From positions 1 to 34,296 of the forward strand of contig CAMBYG010000001.1 in the NCBI GenBank assembly GCA_945872085.1: a DNA stretch of 34,296 nucleotides. Reading direction: 5' to 3'. A program made the position numbers and the translations under genes. Shown here in pieces: positions 8,708-17,772 of this stretch; within the stretch, counting starts at the first letter, position 1; every line of letters starts with the position of its first letter. The stretch comes from Chitinophaga pinensis. GTDB lineage: Bacteria; Bacteroidota; Bacteroidia; Chitinophagales; Chitinophagaceae. The notes beneath the pieces are model-generated. The model was not told where the DNA came from, made no database searches, and was given only the letters and a program-made list of their open reading frames with translations.

Positions 8708-9094
8708 ATGAATATTCTATTTGCAATACAAGAGATTCCGGGCAAAGGGCGAGGCATAGTTTCTTTGCAAGACATTGAAGCAGACTGCATCATTGAAGTT
8801 GCTCCTGTACTAGTAATGACAAAAGAAGAACGTATGCATTTAGATCAAACTAAATTACACGATTATATTTTTGAATGGGAAGCAAATGGTAAAGACCAAT
8901 GCTGTGTTGCCCTAGGACATGTTTCTATGTACAATCATAGCTATCAGTCTAATTGCGAATATTTCATGGATTATGAGCAGGAACTCATGTTTATAAAAAC
9001 CGTTAGCGCTATAAAAGCAGGAGAAGAATTACTTATCAATTATAATGGTGATTGGAATAACGAAACGCCCCTTTGGTTTGAAGCCATTAAATGA
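8708..9094 (+). CDS. Small SET-domain protein (putative lysine methyltransferase)
   Basis: A 128-residue protein made almost entirely of a SET domain, which in characterised members transfers a methyl group from S-adenosylmethionine to a lysine. Diagnostic motifs are present: GKGRGI near the N-terminus (12-17), NHSYQSNC (76-83) matching the SAM/pseudoknot NHS..NC motif, and GEELLINY (105-112) with the conserved catalytic-type Tyr112. No pre-SET or substrate-binding domain exists, so the target is unknown; ribosomal or other cytoplasmic proteins are possible. It begins 5 bases after the RlpA-like gene, so it is probably the last gene of the helicase operon. Confidence 0.88.
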   Translation: MNILFAIQEIPGKGRGIVSLQDIEADCIIEVAPVLVMTKEERMHLDQTKLHDYIFEWEANGKDQCCVALGHVSMYNHSYQSNCEYFMDYEQELMFIKTVSAIKAGEELLINYNGDWNNETPLWFEAIK

Positions 9095-9180
9095 TCCCCA
9101 ATGCACGCCTGCACAAGGGTGCGACGCAACGAATGCTAAATAGTATTTCCCTTGTTTGTTTACAAAAAATAAATACAACA

Positions 9181-9209
9181 AATTCTAGAAGAATTCTGTT
9201 ATATAGAAT
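9181..9209. promoter_or_regulatory. Inverted repeats overlapping the uvrA promoter (possible operator)
   Basis: AATTCT-aga-AGAATT (9181-9195) is a 6-bp inverted repeat with a 3-base spacer. The same half-site recurs as ATTCT (9193-9197) and AGAAT (9205-9209) around a 7-base spacer. Placed directly upstream of, and touching, the -7 element, these could be a repressor site. No repressor can be named from sequence alone. Confidence 0.35.
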
Positions 9210-9216
9210 AGATTTG
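9209..9216 (+). promoter_or_regulatory. Putative -7 promoter element of uvrA (TAGATTTG)
   Basis: Exact TAnnTTTG match 14 bases from the uvrA ATG, implying a leader of only about 7-10 bases. No TTG is found 17-23 bp upstream; the palindromes occupy that space instead. Confidence 0.5.
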
Positions 9217-9229
9217 TAGAACAATCATC

Positions 9230-12040
9230 ATGGCGAAGAAAAAACCTATAGAAGCAGCAAAATTAAGCTCGGAGCGCATTGAAAGTATCTTTGTAAAAGG
9301 AGCACGCATGCACAATTTGAAGAATATTGATGTGCATTTTCCCAAAAACAAATTGATTGTAGTTACAGGTGTTAGCGGATCTGGCAAATCTTCGCTTACT
9401 ATGGACACCTTATTTGCAGAAGGGCAACGACGCTATGCAGAAAGTTTAAGTTCTTATGCGCGACAATTCTTAATGCGCCTTGACAAACCTGATGTTGACT
9501 ATATTCAAAATATTTGTCCGGCTATTGCTATAGAGCAAAAAGTAAGTGCGCGCACACCAAGAAGTACGGTGGGTAGCATGACAGAATTGAGTGATTATAT
9601 TCGTTTATTATATGCAAGAATTGGCAGAACCTATTCGCCCAAAACAGGCATGGAAGTAAAACGTGACCGAGTAGAGGATGTAGTAGCATATATAAAAAAT
9701 TTAAAGCCTGCTAGCAAAGTGTATGTCCTTGCAACTTTTAAAACTCATTACGAACGAAGTGTAACAGAGGAAGTTCAAGTACTTGTCCAAAAAGGATTTA
9801 CGCGTTTATATATTCCAAATAAGGGAATTGTAAACATGGAAGCAATAGAAGATTCTAAGGCTATACTTGAAAAAAAAGGAAGTATTGCCTATTTATTAAT
9901 TGATAGAATCGTAGTGAACGAATTTGACGAAGACACCTTGCATCGCATAGCAGATAGTATACAGCTTGCTTTTTATGAAGGTGAAGGCGCGTGTGAATTA
10001 TCGATTAATGAAAATGAGTTTATTTCATTTAGTAATAAATTTGAACGAGATGGCATTCAGTTTTTAGACCCTACCCCACAGTTATTTTCCAATAACAACC
10101 CCTATGGTGCATGTCCAGTTTGTGAAGGATTTGGCACGGTTTTAGGCATAGATAAAGACCTCGTAATACCGGATACTAGTTTGAGTACCTATGAAGGAGC
10201 AGTAGCCTGTTGGAAAGGAGAGAAAATGAATAATTATCTTGTTCAGTTTATAAAACAAGCTAGTGCTTTCGATTTTCCCATTCATAAACCTATAGCCCAA
10301 TTAAACGATGCACAGTATAAACTATTATGGGAAGGCAATGCCAAAGTAAGTGGCATACAGGACTTCTTTAGCATGGTAGAACAAAACTTATATAAAGTGC
10401 AATACCGTGTTTTACAAGCCCGCTTTAGAGGCCGAACAGCTTGTAATGCATGTAATGGTAGTAAACTAAGAAAAGAAGCCAGCTATGTAAAAATAGCTGA
10501 GAAAACAATAGATCAATTAATGCAAATGCCTATACAACATTTGCAAATTTGGTTTGACACCCTCTCTTTAAATCAATACGATGAGGAAGTAGCTAAACGA
10601 ATTTTAATTGAAATCCATCAGCGTTTAAGAACCATGATGGATGTAGGCTTGAGCTATTTAACACTAGAGCGATCTTCTGCAACACTGAGTGGCGGAGAAA
10701 GTCAACGCATACAACTTACTAAGTTCTTAGGTAGCAATCTCTCCGACTCTATGTACATTTTAGATGAGCCCAGCATAGGATTGCATGCAAGAGACACAGC
10801 GCGATTGATAAACGTATTAAAAAATTTACGCGACTTAGGCAATACCGTTATTGTAGTAGAGCACGACGAGATGATGATGCGCGAAGCAGATTACATCATC
10901 GATATGGGACCATTTGCAAGTTATTTGGGAGGCGAAGTGATAGCAAGTGGCACATTTAAAGAATTGATAGCTAATCCTAAAAGCTTAACAGGGGCTTATT
11001 TGTCTGGTCAAAAACAAATTGCACAACCAAAACAAAAAAGAAAAGCGCAAGGCACTATTGTATTAGAAGGCTGCAGACAACACAATTTAAAAAATATAGA
11101 TGTTAGTTTCCCGTTGGGTGTTTTATGTGTTGTAAGTGGCGTGAGTGGATCTGGCAAAACAAGTTTGGTGAAACACACTCTTTTGCCTGCTATAGAAAAA
11201 GCCCTTCATATCAATCCATCTAAAGCTGGTATTCACAAACAATTATCAGGCGATCTTGCTATGATTCAACATATTGAAATGGTGGATCAAAACCCCATAG
11301 GTAAATCATCTAGAAGCAATCCTGTAACCTATATTAAAGCTTACGATGAAATTAGGGCCTTGTATGCAAAGCAGGGGCTTTCAAAAATTAATGGATTTGA
11401 ACCAAAACATTTTTCCTTCAATACCGATGGTGGAAGATGTGATACCTGTCAGGGCGAAGGTAGTATTTTAGTAGAAATGCAATTCTTAGCCGATGTGCAT
11501 TTACCCTGTGATAGCTGCAAAGGAAAACGCTTTAAGGATGAAGTATTAGAAGTGCGTTATAAAGAAAAAAATATTTATGATGTATTATGTATGAGTGTTG
11601 ATGAAGCTATCGATTTTTTTAATGAAGAAAAGAAATTAGTTAAAAACCTACAGCCTTTAGCAGATGTAGGCTTGGGCTATGTGAGCCTTGGTCAAAGCTC
11701 CAACACCTTAAGTGGTGGCGAAGCGCAACGTATAAAATTAGCTTCCTTTTTAGGCAAGGGTGCACACAAAGAAAAAGTCTTATTCTTATTTGATGAACCT
11801 ACAACAGGATTACATTTTCATGATATTGAAAAACTATTAAAATCATTTGATGCATTGATACAACAAGGACATTCCATTGTCGTTATTGAGCACAATACAG
11901 ATGTAATGAAATATGCAGATTGGCTTATAGAAATAGGACCAGAAGGTGGCGAAGAAGGTGGCTATCTTATATACGAGGGGCTTCCTGAGCAATTGCAGAA
12001 AAGCAAAAAAAGCGTTACTGCAGCCTATCTCAACTTTTAA
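9230..12040 (+). CDS. uvrA: Excinuclease ABC subunit A (UvrA)
   Basis: A 936-residue DNA-damage recognition ATPase of nucleotide excision repair, acting with UvrB. It has two ABC ATPase modules: Walker A GVSGSGKSS (47-55) with signature LSGGE (486-490) and DEPSIGLH; second Walker A around 637-644 with signature near 827-831 and DEPTTGLH. The C-terminal zinc finger has Cys737, Cys740, Cys760 and Cys763 in the classic spacing, and a first CxxC pair set (CPVC, CNAC) is present. Length matches full UvrA, so the UvrB-binding region is probably kept. The YAESLSSYARQFLMRLDKP block differs from the commonest Bacteroidota UvrA as I remember it, and some of these genomes hold two paralogues, so this may be one of two. 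It converges with the ABC gene with overlapping stop codons. Confidence 0.96.
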   Translation: MAKKKPIEAAKLSSERIESIFVKGARMHNLKNIDVHFPKNKLIVVTGVSGSGKSSLTMDTLFAEGQRRYAESLSSYARQFLMRLDKPDVDYIQNICPAIAIEQKVSARTPRSTVGSMTELSDYIRLLYARIGRTYSPKTGMEVKRDRVEDVVAYIKNLKPASKVYVLATFKTHYERSVTEEVQVLVQKGFTRLYIPNKGIVNMEAIEDSKAILEKKGSIAYLLIDRIVVNEFDEDTLHRIADSIQLAFYEGEGACELSINENEFISFSNKFERDGIQFLDPTPQLFSNNNPYGACPVCEGFGTVLGIDKDLVIPDTSLSTYEGAVACWKGEKMNNYLVQFIKQASAFDFPIHKPIAQLNDAQYKLLWEGNAKVSGIQDFFSMVEQNLYKVQYRVLQARFRGRTACNACNGSKLRKEASYVKIAEKTIDQLMQMPIQHLQIWFDTLSLNQYDEEVAKRILIEIHQRLRTMMDVGLSYLTLERSSATLSGGESQRIQLTKFLGSNLSDSMYILDEPSIGLHARDTARLINVLKNLRDLGNTVIVVEHDEMMMREADYIIDMGPFASYLGGEVIASGTFKELIANPKSLTGAYLSGQKQIAQPKQKRKAQGTIVLEGCRQHNLKNIDVSFPLGVLCVVSGVSGSGKTSLVKHTLLPAIEKALHINPSKAGIHKQLSGDLAMIQHIEMVDQNPIGKSSRSNPVTYIKAYDEIRALYAKQGLSKINGFEPKHFSFNTDGGRCDTCQGEGSILVEMQFLADVHLPCDSCKGKRFKDEVLEVRYKEKNIYDVLCMSVDEAIDFFNEEKKLVKNLQPLADVGLGYVSLGQSSNTLSGGEAQRIKLASFLGKGAHKEKVLFLFDEPTTGLHFHDIEKLLKSFDALIQQGHSIVVIEHNTDVMKYADWLIEIGPEGGEEGGYLIYEGLPEQLQKSKKSVTAAYLNF

Positions 12041-13647
12041 AATTGAGCAGCAATTAACTGCTTAGTATAGGGGTGAGTAGCCTGATCATACAAATGATTT
12101 GCAGCAATGCGCTCTGCAATATTACCATTTTGCATAACTAAAATATTATCGCTCATATATTGCACCACTTGCAAATCGTGACTTATAAACAAATAGCTTA
12201 AAGACAACTCTCGTTTTAGCAATAAAAATAAATCAAGAATTTGCGCTTGTATTTGCACATCCAAGGCCGCAACACTTTCATCACAAATCAATAATCGAGG
12301 TTCGAGTGCAAGAGCTCTTGCAATACCAATTCTTTGTCGCTGCCCTCCAGAAAATTGATGTGGATATTTATCAAGCGTATCGGTTGGCATTTGTACTAAA
12401 TCCATCAAAGAGCACATTCTTTTTTCTAGTGTCGATTTATCATAATGAAGATGCACCTGCAATAATTCTCGAAGTACTTCTTTGATAGTAAGCTTAGGAT
12501 TTAATGATGCTAATGGATCTTGAAAAATGAGTTGGATACCTTTTCTAATTTTCAACCAATCTGCTTTTTTTGCGTTTACTAAATCATATCCTTCAAAATT
12601 TACTGTACCCTTACTAAATGGCACTAGTCCTAACAATGCTTTTGCCAAAGTGCTTTTGCCACAACCACTCTCGCCTACCAATCCTAAAACTTCTCCCTGA
12701 TGAATAGAAAAACTAATATCTTTAACGGGTTGAATAGCAGGTTTTGTTTTCGTAAATAAAGAAGAAAACGAATTATAGCTTACTGCTACATGATTTAATT
12801 CAAGAACAGTCTTAGAAGACAATACAGATGGATATTGTAATACATAAGCTTCTTTTTTAGCTATAGTTGGGGCTGCATTTAAAAGTGATTGGGTATAGGT
12901 AGCTTGTGGGTTTTCAAAAATTGCTTTAGCATTACCTTGCTCCATTACCAAACCTTTTTGAAGTACCACTAATTCGTTTGAGAAATATTGAGCTAATTTT
13001 AAATCATGGGTTATGAAAATAAATGCTGTCCCATGCTTTTCTTGTAAGTGCTTCATCAGCAATACAATTTCCAATTGTACTTGAGCATCTAAAGCAGTAG
13101 TAGGTTCATCAGCAATTACAATGGCAGGTTTGTTACACATAGCCATGGCAATGATTACGCGCTGCTTTTGTCCGCCCGATAACTGATGTGGATATTTATG
13201 AAAAAGATGGTCTGCATCTAAATGAACTTCATTTAAGGCCTCTTTTGCAAGTAGCACTGCTTTATGAACATCACATTGCTGATGCACTAAGATTGCTTCT
13301 TTGATTTGATTGCCTATAGTCATGCTAGGATTTAATGCACTCATAGGTTCTTGAAAAATTAGGGCTAATTGTTTTCCTCTAACAGTCTGCCATTGAGCTC
13401 CATTGCATTGCAATAAATTAACGGCTGTATTATCTAGACGTAAAAAAGCAGCTCCTTCTGCAATTAGTGTATGAGGCAATAGGCCCATTAAAGTTAGGGC
13501 TGTAATTGACTTACCCGATCCGCTTTCCCCTACAATAGCAAGCGTAGACTTAGGATAGAGCGTAAATGACAAATCCTTAACTACACAATTATGTGGAGCA
13601 TTAGCAAGGCTAATATTTAGGTTTTCAACTTGTAATACCGGATGCAC
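12037..13647 (-). CDS. ABC transporter ATP-binding protein with two fused ATPase domains (peptide/nickel type)
   Basis: A 536-residue protein with two complete ABC ATPases in tandem, like a fusion of DppD and DppF (as in GsiA or YejF), which power uptake of dipeptides, oligopeptides or related solutes. First half: Walker A GESGSGKS (40-47), LSGGQKQR, IADEPTTALD. Second half: GESGCGKST, FSGGQRQR and LICDESVAALD, with Ser in place of the usual Pro after the catalytic Glu. Each half carries the oligopeptide-family C-terminal extension. No permease or binding-protein gene is adjacent, so partners must lie elsewhere. AMP nucleosidase is 7 bases upstream, suggesting one transcript. Its stop overlaps that of uvrA by 4 bases. 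Confidence 0.93.
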   Translation of the reverse strand: MHPVLQVENLNISLANAPHNCVVKDLSFTLYPKSTLAIVGESGSGKSITALTLMGLLPHTLIAEGAAFLRLDNTAVNLLQCNGAQWQTVRGKQLALIFQEPMSALNPSMTIGNQIKEAILVHQQCDVHKAVLLAKEALNEVHLDADHLFHKYPHQLSGGQKQRVIIAMAMCNKPAIVIADEPTTALDAQVQLEIVLLMKHLQEKHGTAFIFITHDLKLAQYFSNELVVLQKGLVMEQGNAKAIFENPQATYTQSLLNAAPTIAKKEAYVLQYPSVLSSKTVLELNHVAVSYNSFSSLFTKTKPAIQPVKDISFSIHQGEVLGLVGESGCGKSTLAKALLGLVPFSKGTVNFEGYDLVNAKKADWLKIRKGIQLIFQDPLASLNPKLTIKEVLRELLQVHLHYDKSTLEKRMCSLMDLVQMPTDTLDKYPHQFSGGQRQRIGIARALALEPRLLICDESVAALDVQIQAQILDLFLLLKRELSLSYLFISHDLQVVQYMSDNILVMQNGNIAERIAANHLYDQATHPYTKQLIAAQF

Positions 13648-13654
13648 AATGGAA

Positions 13655-14425
13655 TTAAAAATGTAAATGTTTAACTGTTAATCCTTGATTAATTAATTGC
13701 TTGAGCGATTCAATACCTATTTGTAAATGATTATCTACATAAGTAGCCGTTACTTGAGAATCGCTTTCTGCAGTTTTTACACCTTCGGGAGTCATGGGTT
13801 GATCAGAAACTAATAAAAGAGCTCCCGTTGGAATTTGATTATAAAACCCAGTTGTAAAAATAGTAGCTGTTTCCATGTCTATAGCCATGGCTCTAATTTT
13901 AATGAGGTAGTCTTTAAATTCATCATCATGCTCCCAAACTCTTCTATTGGTAGTATATACAGTACCCGTCCAATAATCAATATTAAAATCTCGAATAGTT
14001 GTAGAAATAGCTTTTTGCAAAGCAAAGGATGGAAGTGCAGGAACCTCTTGCGGAAAATAATCGTTAGAAGTACCCTCTCCTCTGATAGCTGCAATTGGTA
14101 AGATTAAATCGCCCACTTCATTCTTTCTTTTTAGTCCCCCGCATTTGCCTAAAAACAAAACGGCTTTTGGATTAATAGCACTCAACAGATCCATCATTGT
14201 GGCAGCACTAGCACTTCCCATACCAAAATTAATAATGGTAATCCCATTAGCCGTAGCACATTGCATGGGTTTATCTACACCCACAATAGGAACATTAAAC
14301 TGCTTGGCAAACATGTTTACATACTTGCTAAAATTGCATAGTAGAATATAACTACCAAAATCTTTTAACTCTTGACCGGTATATCTTGGCAACCAGTTTT
14401 TTACAATTTCTTCTTTTGTTTTCAT
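13655..14425 (-). CDS. amn: AMP nucleosidase
   Basis: A 256-residue enzyme expected to hydrolyse AMP to adenine and ribose 5-phosphate in purine salvage and adenylate balance. It belongs to the nucleoside phosphorylase/hydrolase superfamily: the glycine-rich INFGMGSASAATMMDLL stretch, FLGKCGGL, an MDMETATIF-like segment (AIDMETATIF) holding the Glu that binds ribose in the family, and LLVSDQPMTPEG. The shortness (no N-terminal regulatory domain of the E. coli ~480-residue Amn) is typical of the Bacteroidota form. It lies just after the dcw terminator; a one-mismatch -7 element (TAACTTTA, minus strand of 14440-14447) sits about 15 bases upstream of the start. Confidence 0.92.
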   Translation of the reverse strand: MKTKEEIVKNWLPRYTGQELKDFGSYILLCNFSKYVNMFAKQFNVPIVGVDKPMQCATANGITIINFGMGSASAATMMDLLSAINPKAVLFLGKCGGLKRKNEVGDLILPIAAIRGEGTSNDYFPQEVPALPSFALQKAISTTIRDFNIDYWTGTVYTTNRRVWEHDDEFKDYLIKIRAMAIDMETATIFTTGFYNQIPTGALLLVSDQPMTPEGVKTAESDSQVTATYVDNHLQIGIESLKQLINQGLTVKHLHF

Positions 14426-14462
14426 AAAAAAGATTTTAATAAAGTTATTAATAATTAAATAA

Positions 14463-14491
14463 AAAAGGACTCTTCCATGAAGAGTCCTTTT
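14463..14491 (-). terminator. Terminator of the dcw operon, after ftsZ
   Basis: A 12-bp inverted repeat (AAAAGGACTCTT / AAGAGTCCTTTT) with a 5-base loop, 17 bases past the ftsZ stop. Read on the minus strand it ends in a T-tract. It separates the division cluster from amn. Confidence 0.88.
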
Positions 14492-14508
14492 AAAATAAAT
14501 GGAGCTTA

Positions 14509-16263
14509 TTAATCTGGTCTATCCCCTTCTAAAAAAGTATTAATCGTTTGGATAGGTGATGGATTGAGCGGACCGTTTGAATTATTGGGCGCTACTGAAT
14601 AGCCACTTAAATAAGATTCATTGGTTGCTACGCCATGATCCATAGTCATGTTTTTGCGCATATAGGCAGGCACGTTTTCAATGTCGTCTACATTATTGTT
14701 TTTATTAAAACCATTGCTCATATTTCTTAAGCGCTCCACACGCTCTTCAAATGCACGTTGTTGTTGCTCAAACAAACGCTTTTCTTCCATCTCGTGCTCC
14801 AATAAAAAATTACGCGCTGGTTCTGGTTGTGGCGACACGGTATAGGTTGGAGCTTCCGTAACAACTAAGGTAATTTCCTCCTCATAAGATGGTTGCACTG
14901 TTTTAGCGATATGCAAATTAGATGACATATTTGATTGCATAGAAGCAATTGGTGTGTCTACTGAAATAGAAGTTGTTGCTTGTACGCTTGCAACCGGAGC
15001 ACTTACTAGTTCTACAACTGCTTGCGGTGGTGCAGAAAAACTAGTTGGCTCTGCAGGAGCTTCTGGTGCAACAGGTGCTACAAAAACTGCTAGTTCAGCA
15101 ACATATGAAGAAGTTGGTGTTTCAAAATTTTCAGTTGGCGTAGTAGGTGCTACTAAAGTTGGCATCATGGAATTTGCAACTGGTGCTTCCACAACTATTG
15201 CTTTAGGAGCTTGTTCTTCGGTGTGAACAGCCGCTGAGGTATCTTCTAATGAAACAACTATTTTATTAGCTTCATTTTTCATTTCATCAATTTCTCCTTT
15301 ATGCTTAAAGCCTGTAGCAATAACCGTTACAGATATTTTATCGCCCAAAGAAGCATCTTGACCCATACCTAAAATAACTTCACAATCGTCACCTGCTTGT
15401 GCTTGAATATAGGCTTGGATAATATCATTTTCATCCATCGTATGTTCAAATTCTCCAGGAGAAGAAAGGATATTTAGTAATATCCATTTAGCACCATGGA
15501 TATTATCATCATTTAACAATGGAGAATTCAACGCTTGTTCTGCTGCTAGTTGAGCTCTGTTTTCGCCAGCTATTTGTGCACTTCCTAAAATGGCTCTTCC
15601 ACCATTTCTCATTACCGTAGACACATCGGCAAAGTCGGTATTAATTTGACCTGTTGTATTGATAACATCCGTTATACATTTTGCAGAAATAGCTAACACA
15701 TCATCTGCTTTTGAGAAAGCTTGTGTGAAAGGTAAATTACCAAATTGCTGACGCAATTTGTCATTGGAAAGAATTAGCAACGTATCTACATGTTCTCTCA
15801 TTCTTTCTATACCTTCTTCAGCTTGTTTCAATCTTTTTTTCCCTTCATAGGTAAACGGCGTTGTAACAATACCTACGGTTAATATGCCTAAATCTCTACA
15901 AATTTTAGCAACAACCGGAGCACCACCCGTACCTGTTCCACCACCCATACCAGCAGTTACGAAAACCATTTTGGTATTTACTTTTAAAAGTTTTTCAATA
16001 TCGTCATAACTTTCTTCACATGCTTGTTTCCCAATTTCAGGATTTGCTCCTGCACCTAAACCTTGTGTAAGGTGTGGGCCTAATTGAACCTTATTGGCTA
16101 TTGGGCTTAATGCCAATGATTGAGAATCGGTATTACATACAATAAAATCTACGCCTTCAATGCCTAAGCTGTGCATATAATTTACAGCATTGCATCCACC
16201 TCCACCAACACCAATTACTTTGATGATGGATGATTGATTTTTTGGGATTTCGAAATGTATCAT
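14509..16263 (-). CDS. ftsZ: Cell division GTPase FtsZ
   Basis: Tubulin-like GTPase that polymerises into the Z-ring at midcell. Seen: [13 protein letters not shown] at the N-terminus, tubulin signature [10 protein letters not shown] (107-116), and the T7 synergy loop NTDFAD (208-213) with Asp210 and Asp213 that complete the GTPase site. At 584 residues it is far longer than E. coli FtsZ (383): the globular core ends near 330 and is followed by a ~190-residue low-complexity linker rich in Pro, Ala, Val, Thr and Glu, then a charged helix (about 490-515), a VPAYMRKN block and a terminal peptide ending TFLEGDRPD. Long linkers are usual in Bacteroidota. Last gene of the dcw operon, 46 bases after ftsA. 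Confidence 0.98.
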   Translation of the reverse strand: MIHFEIPKNQSSIIKVIGVGGGGCNAVNYMHSLGIEGVDFIVCNTDSQSLALSPIANKVQLGPHLTQGLGAGANPEIGKQACEESYDDIEKLLKVNTKMVFVTAGMGGGTGTGGAPVVAKICRDLGILTVGIVTTPFTYEGKKRLKQAEEGIERMREHVDTLLILSNDKLRQQFGNLPFTQAFSKADDVLAISAKCITDVINTTGQINTDFADVSTVMRNGGRAILGSAQIAGENRAQLAAEQALNSPLLNDDNIHGAKWILLNILSSPGEFEHTMDENDIIQAYIQAQAGDDCEVILGMGQDASLGDKISVTVIATGFKHKGEIDEMKNEANKIVVSLEDTSAAVHTEEQAPKAIVVEAPVANSMMPTLVAPTTPTENFETPTSSYVAELAVFVAPVAPEAPAEPTSFSAPPQAVVELVSAPVASVQATTSISVDTPIASMQSNMSSNLHIAKTVQPSYEEEITLVVTEAPTYTVSPQPEPARNFLLEHEMEEKRLFEQQQRAFEERVERLRNMSNGFNKNNNVDDIENVPAYMRKNMTMDHGVATNESYLSGYSVAPNNSNGPLNPSPIQTINTFLEGDRPD

Positions 16264-16309
16264 TTTAAATTATTTTTTTGGGTTAGTTGTTTGGGGTTCT
16301 TGTTATATT

Positions 16310-17758
16310 TTATTTTAATTCTGCATCTTGAGCGTCTGTTTGCACTTCCTCAAAAAGCTCGATCAACTTATCCTTAAATTGGGTAAGTATATTTCTTCTT
16401 TTTGAGCCAGTTGTATTAATGTGCTTACTTGGCTCATTATCAGATGTAGTATTAGTTTGGTTCATTACTACTGTAGTTGCGGTTTCAGTAGTATTGGTTG
16501 CGTCCGAAATTACATCATCTTGATTTTGTTTAATAACATTTTTCAAATAAGAATTCCCCATATCGTTGATAACTTGTAGGGCTCCATTTTCTAAATCGTC
16601 AAATCCTCTTAAAACTAGACCTATACAAGTAGAATACATAGGGTTCATAGCTGCACTGGCAAAGCTACTATCGCCGCCAATATGTTCATTTGGATCGCCT
16701 ATTCTAGAGCTTAAACCGGTTACAAAATCAGCTAATTGTGTCACATTTTTCAATTGAGAACCACCACCAGTGATGATGATACCACCATGCAAACGCGTAT
16801 CCATACCAATTTGCTTAAGATGAAAATATACTTGCTCTAAAATCTCATGCATACGCGCCTGAATAATCATGGATAGATTTTTCACCGATACCTGTTTAGC
16901 AGGCATACCCTTTATTCCAGGAATAGAGATATAGGCATTATCCACGGCACTGGAAGCTAATGCAGAACCATGAATAACTTTCATTGCTTCGGCTTGAGCT
17001 CTTAATACACCCAAACCTGTTCTGATATCATTGGTTACATTTACACCCGCATATGGGATAACCGCAGTGTGTTTTAAAATTCCATCATAAAATACCGCTA
17101 AATCGGTAGTGCCACCACCAATGTCTACAATAGCTACACCCGCTTCTAAATCTTCATCGCTAATTACAGCAGCGGCACTTGCAAGAGGTTGTAGGATAAT
17201 ATCAATCATTTCTAACCCTGCTTTCTCAATACAACGTTTGATATTTTTTATAGCATTTTTATCGCCCGTAACAATATGAAAATTGGCACCAATTTTCACT
17301 CCGTTCATTCCTACTGGCGAAGATGTTGTTTGAATGTTATCAACAAAATACTCTTGAGGTATAATATCTACAATACGATCGCCTGCTGGAATATAGGTTT
17401 TATATTGGTCTTTCAATAACATGTCAATATCCTGCTTGGTAATTTCACTATCGGTATTTACCCGAACGCGATCACCTCTTGTTTGCAAGCTCTTGATATG
17501 CTGACCAGCAATACCAACATATACATTTTTAATTTCTAGATTTGGATTTGATTTTTTACAATCTGCAATAGCATTTTGAATAGACTTTACACATTCGTCT
17601 ATATTTACTACTACACCATGGTTAACACCAGCAGAATCGGCCCTACCAAAACCAACGATTTCGATTTTCCCGAATTCATTTTTTACGCCAGCTATAGCTA
17701 CCACTTTTGTTGTACCGATATCTAATCCTACGATGACTTCTTGTTTATTTTGTATCAT
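16310..17758 (-). CDS. ftsA: Cell division protein FtsA
   Basis: Actin-like ATPase that anchors FtsZ filaments to the membrane and recruits later division proteins. Actin-fold motifs: phosphate-1 loop GLDIGTTK (11-18), phosphate-2 VDIGGGTTDLAVF, and adenosine motif IITGGGSQLK. The 482 residues exceed the E. coli length (420): after the core comes an Asn/Thr-rich stretch of about 50 residues, then a C-terminal amphipathic helix (KRRNILTQFKDKLIELFEEV) that should be the membrane-targeting sequence. Lies 14 bases after ftsQ and before ftsZ, the standard order. Confidence 0.97.
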   Translation of the reverse strand: MIQNKQEVIVGLDIGTTKVVAIAGVKNEFGKIEIVGFGRADSAGVNHGVVVNIDECVKSIQNAIADCKKSNPNLEIKNVYVGIAGQHIKSLQTRGDRVRVNTDSEITKQDIDMLLKDQYKTYIPAGDRIVDIIPQEYFVDNIQTTSSPVGMNGVKIGANFHIVTGDKNAIKNIKRCIEKAGLEMIDIILQPLASAAAVISDEDLEAGVAIVDIGGGTTDLAVFYDGILKHTAVIPYAGVNVTNDIRTGLGVLRAQAEAMKVIHGSALASSAVDNAYISIPGIKGMPAKQVSVKNLSMIIQARMHEILEQVYFHLKQIGMDTRLHGGIIITGGGSQLKNVTQLADFVTGLSSRIGDPNEHIGGDSSFASAAMNPMYSTCIGLVLRGFDDLENGALQVINDMGNSYLKNVIKQNQDDVISDATNTTETATTVVMNQTNTTSDNEPSKHINTTGSKRRNILTQFKDKLIELFEEVQTDAQDAELK

Positions 17759-17772
17759 TTTGAGTTGTTAAT

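Larger units (their letters stand above)
9095..9229. other. Intergenic region before uvrA with GC-rich patch
   Basis: 135 bases. About 9096-9132 are clearly more GC-rich than the surroundings. ACAAGGG (9113-9119) pairs with CCCTTGT (9149-9155) as a 7-bp inverted repeat across a 29-base loop. It lacks the form of a normal terminator, though a weak one for the upstream operon is possible. The uvrA promoter candidate and its palindromes occupy the right end. Confidence 0.5.

Noticed and set aside
13835-14351. Plus-strand open frames opposite amn
   Set aside because: They are shadows of a well-supported AMP nucleosidase and show no recognisable protein features.
14954-15226. 90-codon open frame on the plus strand opposite ftsZ
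   Set aside because: It is a mirror of the low-complexity Ala/Val/Thr/Pro linker of FtsZ; composition is repetitive and no start context or family is visible.
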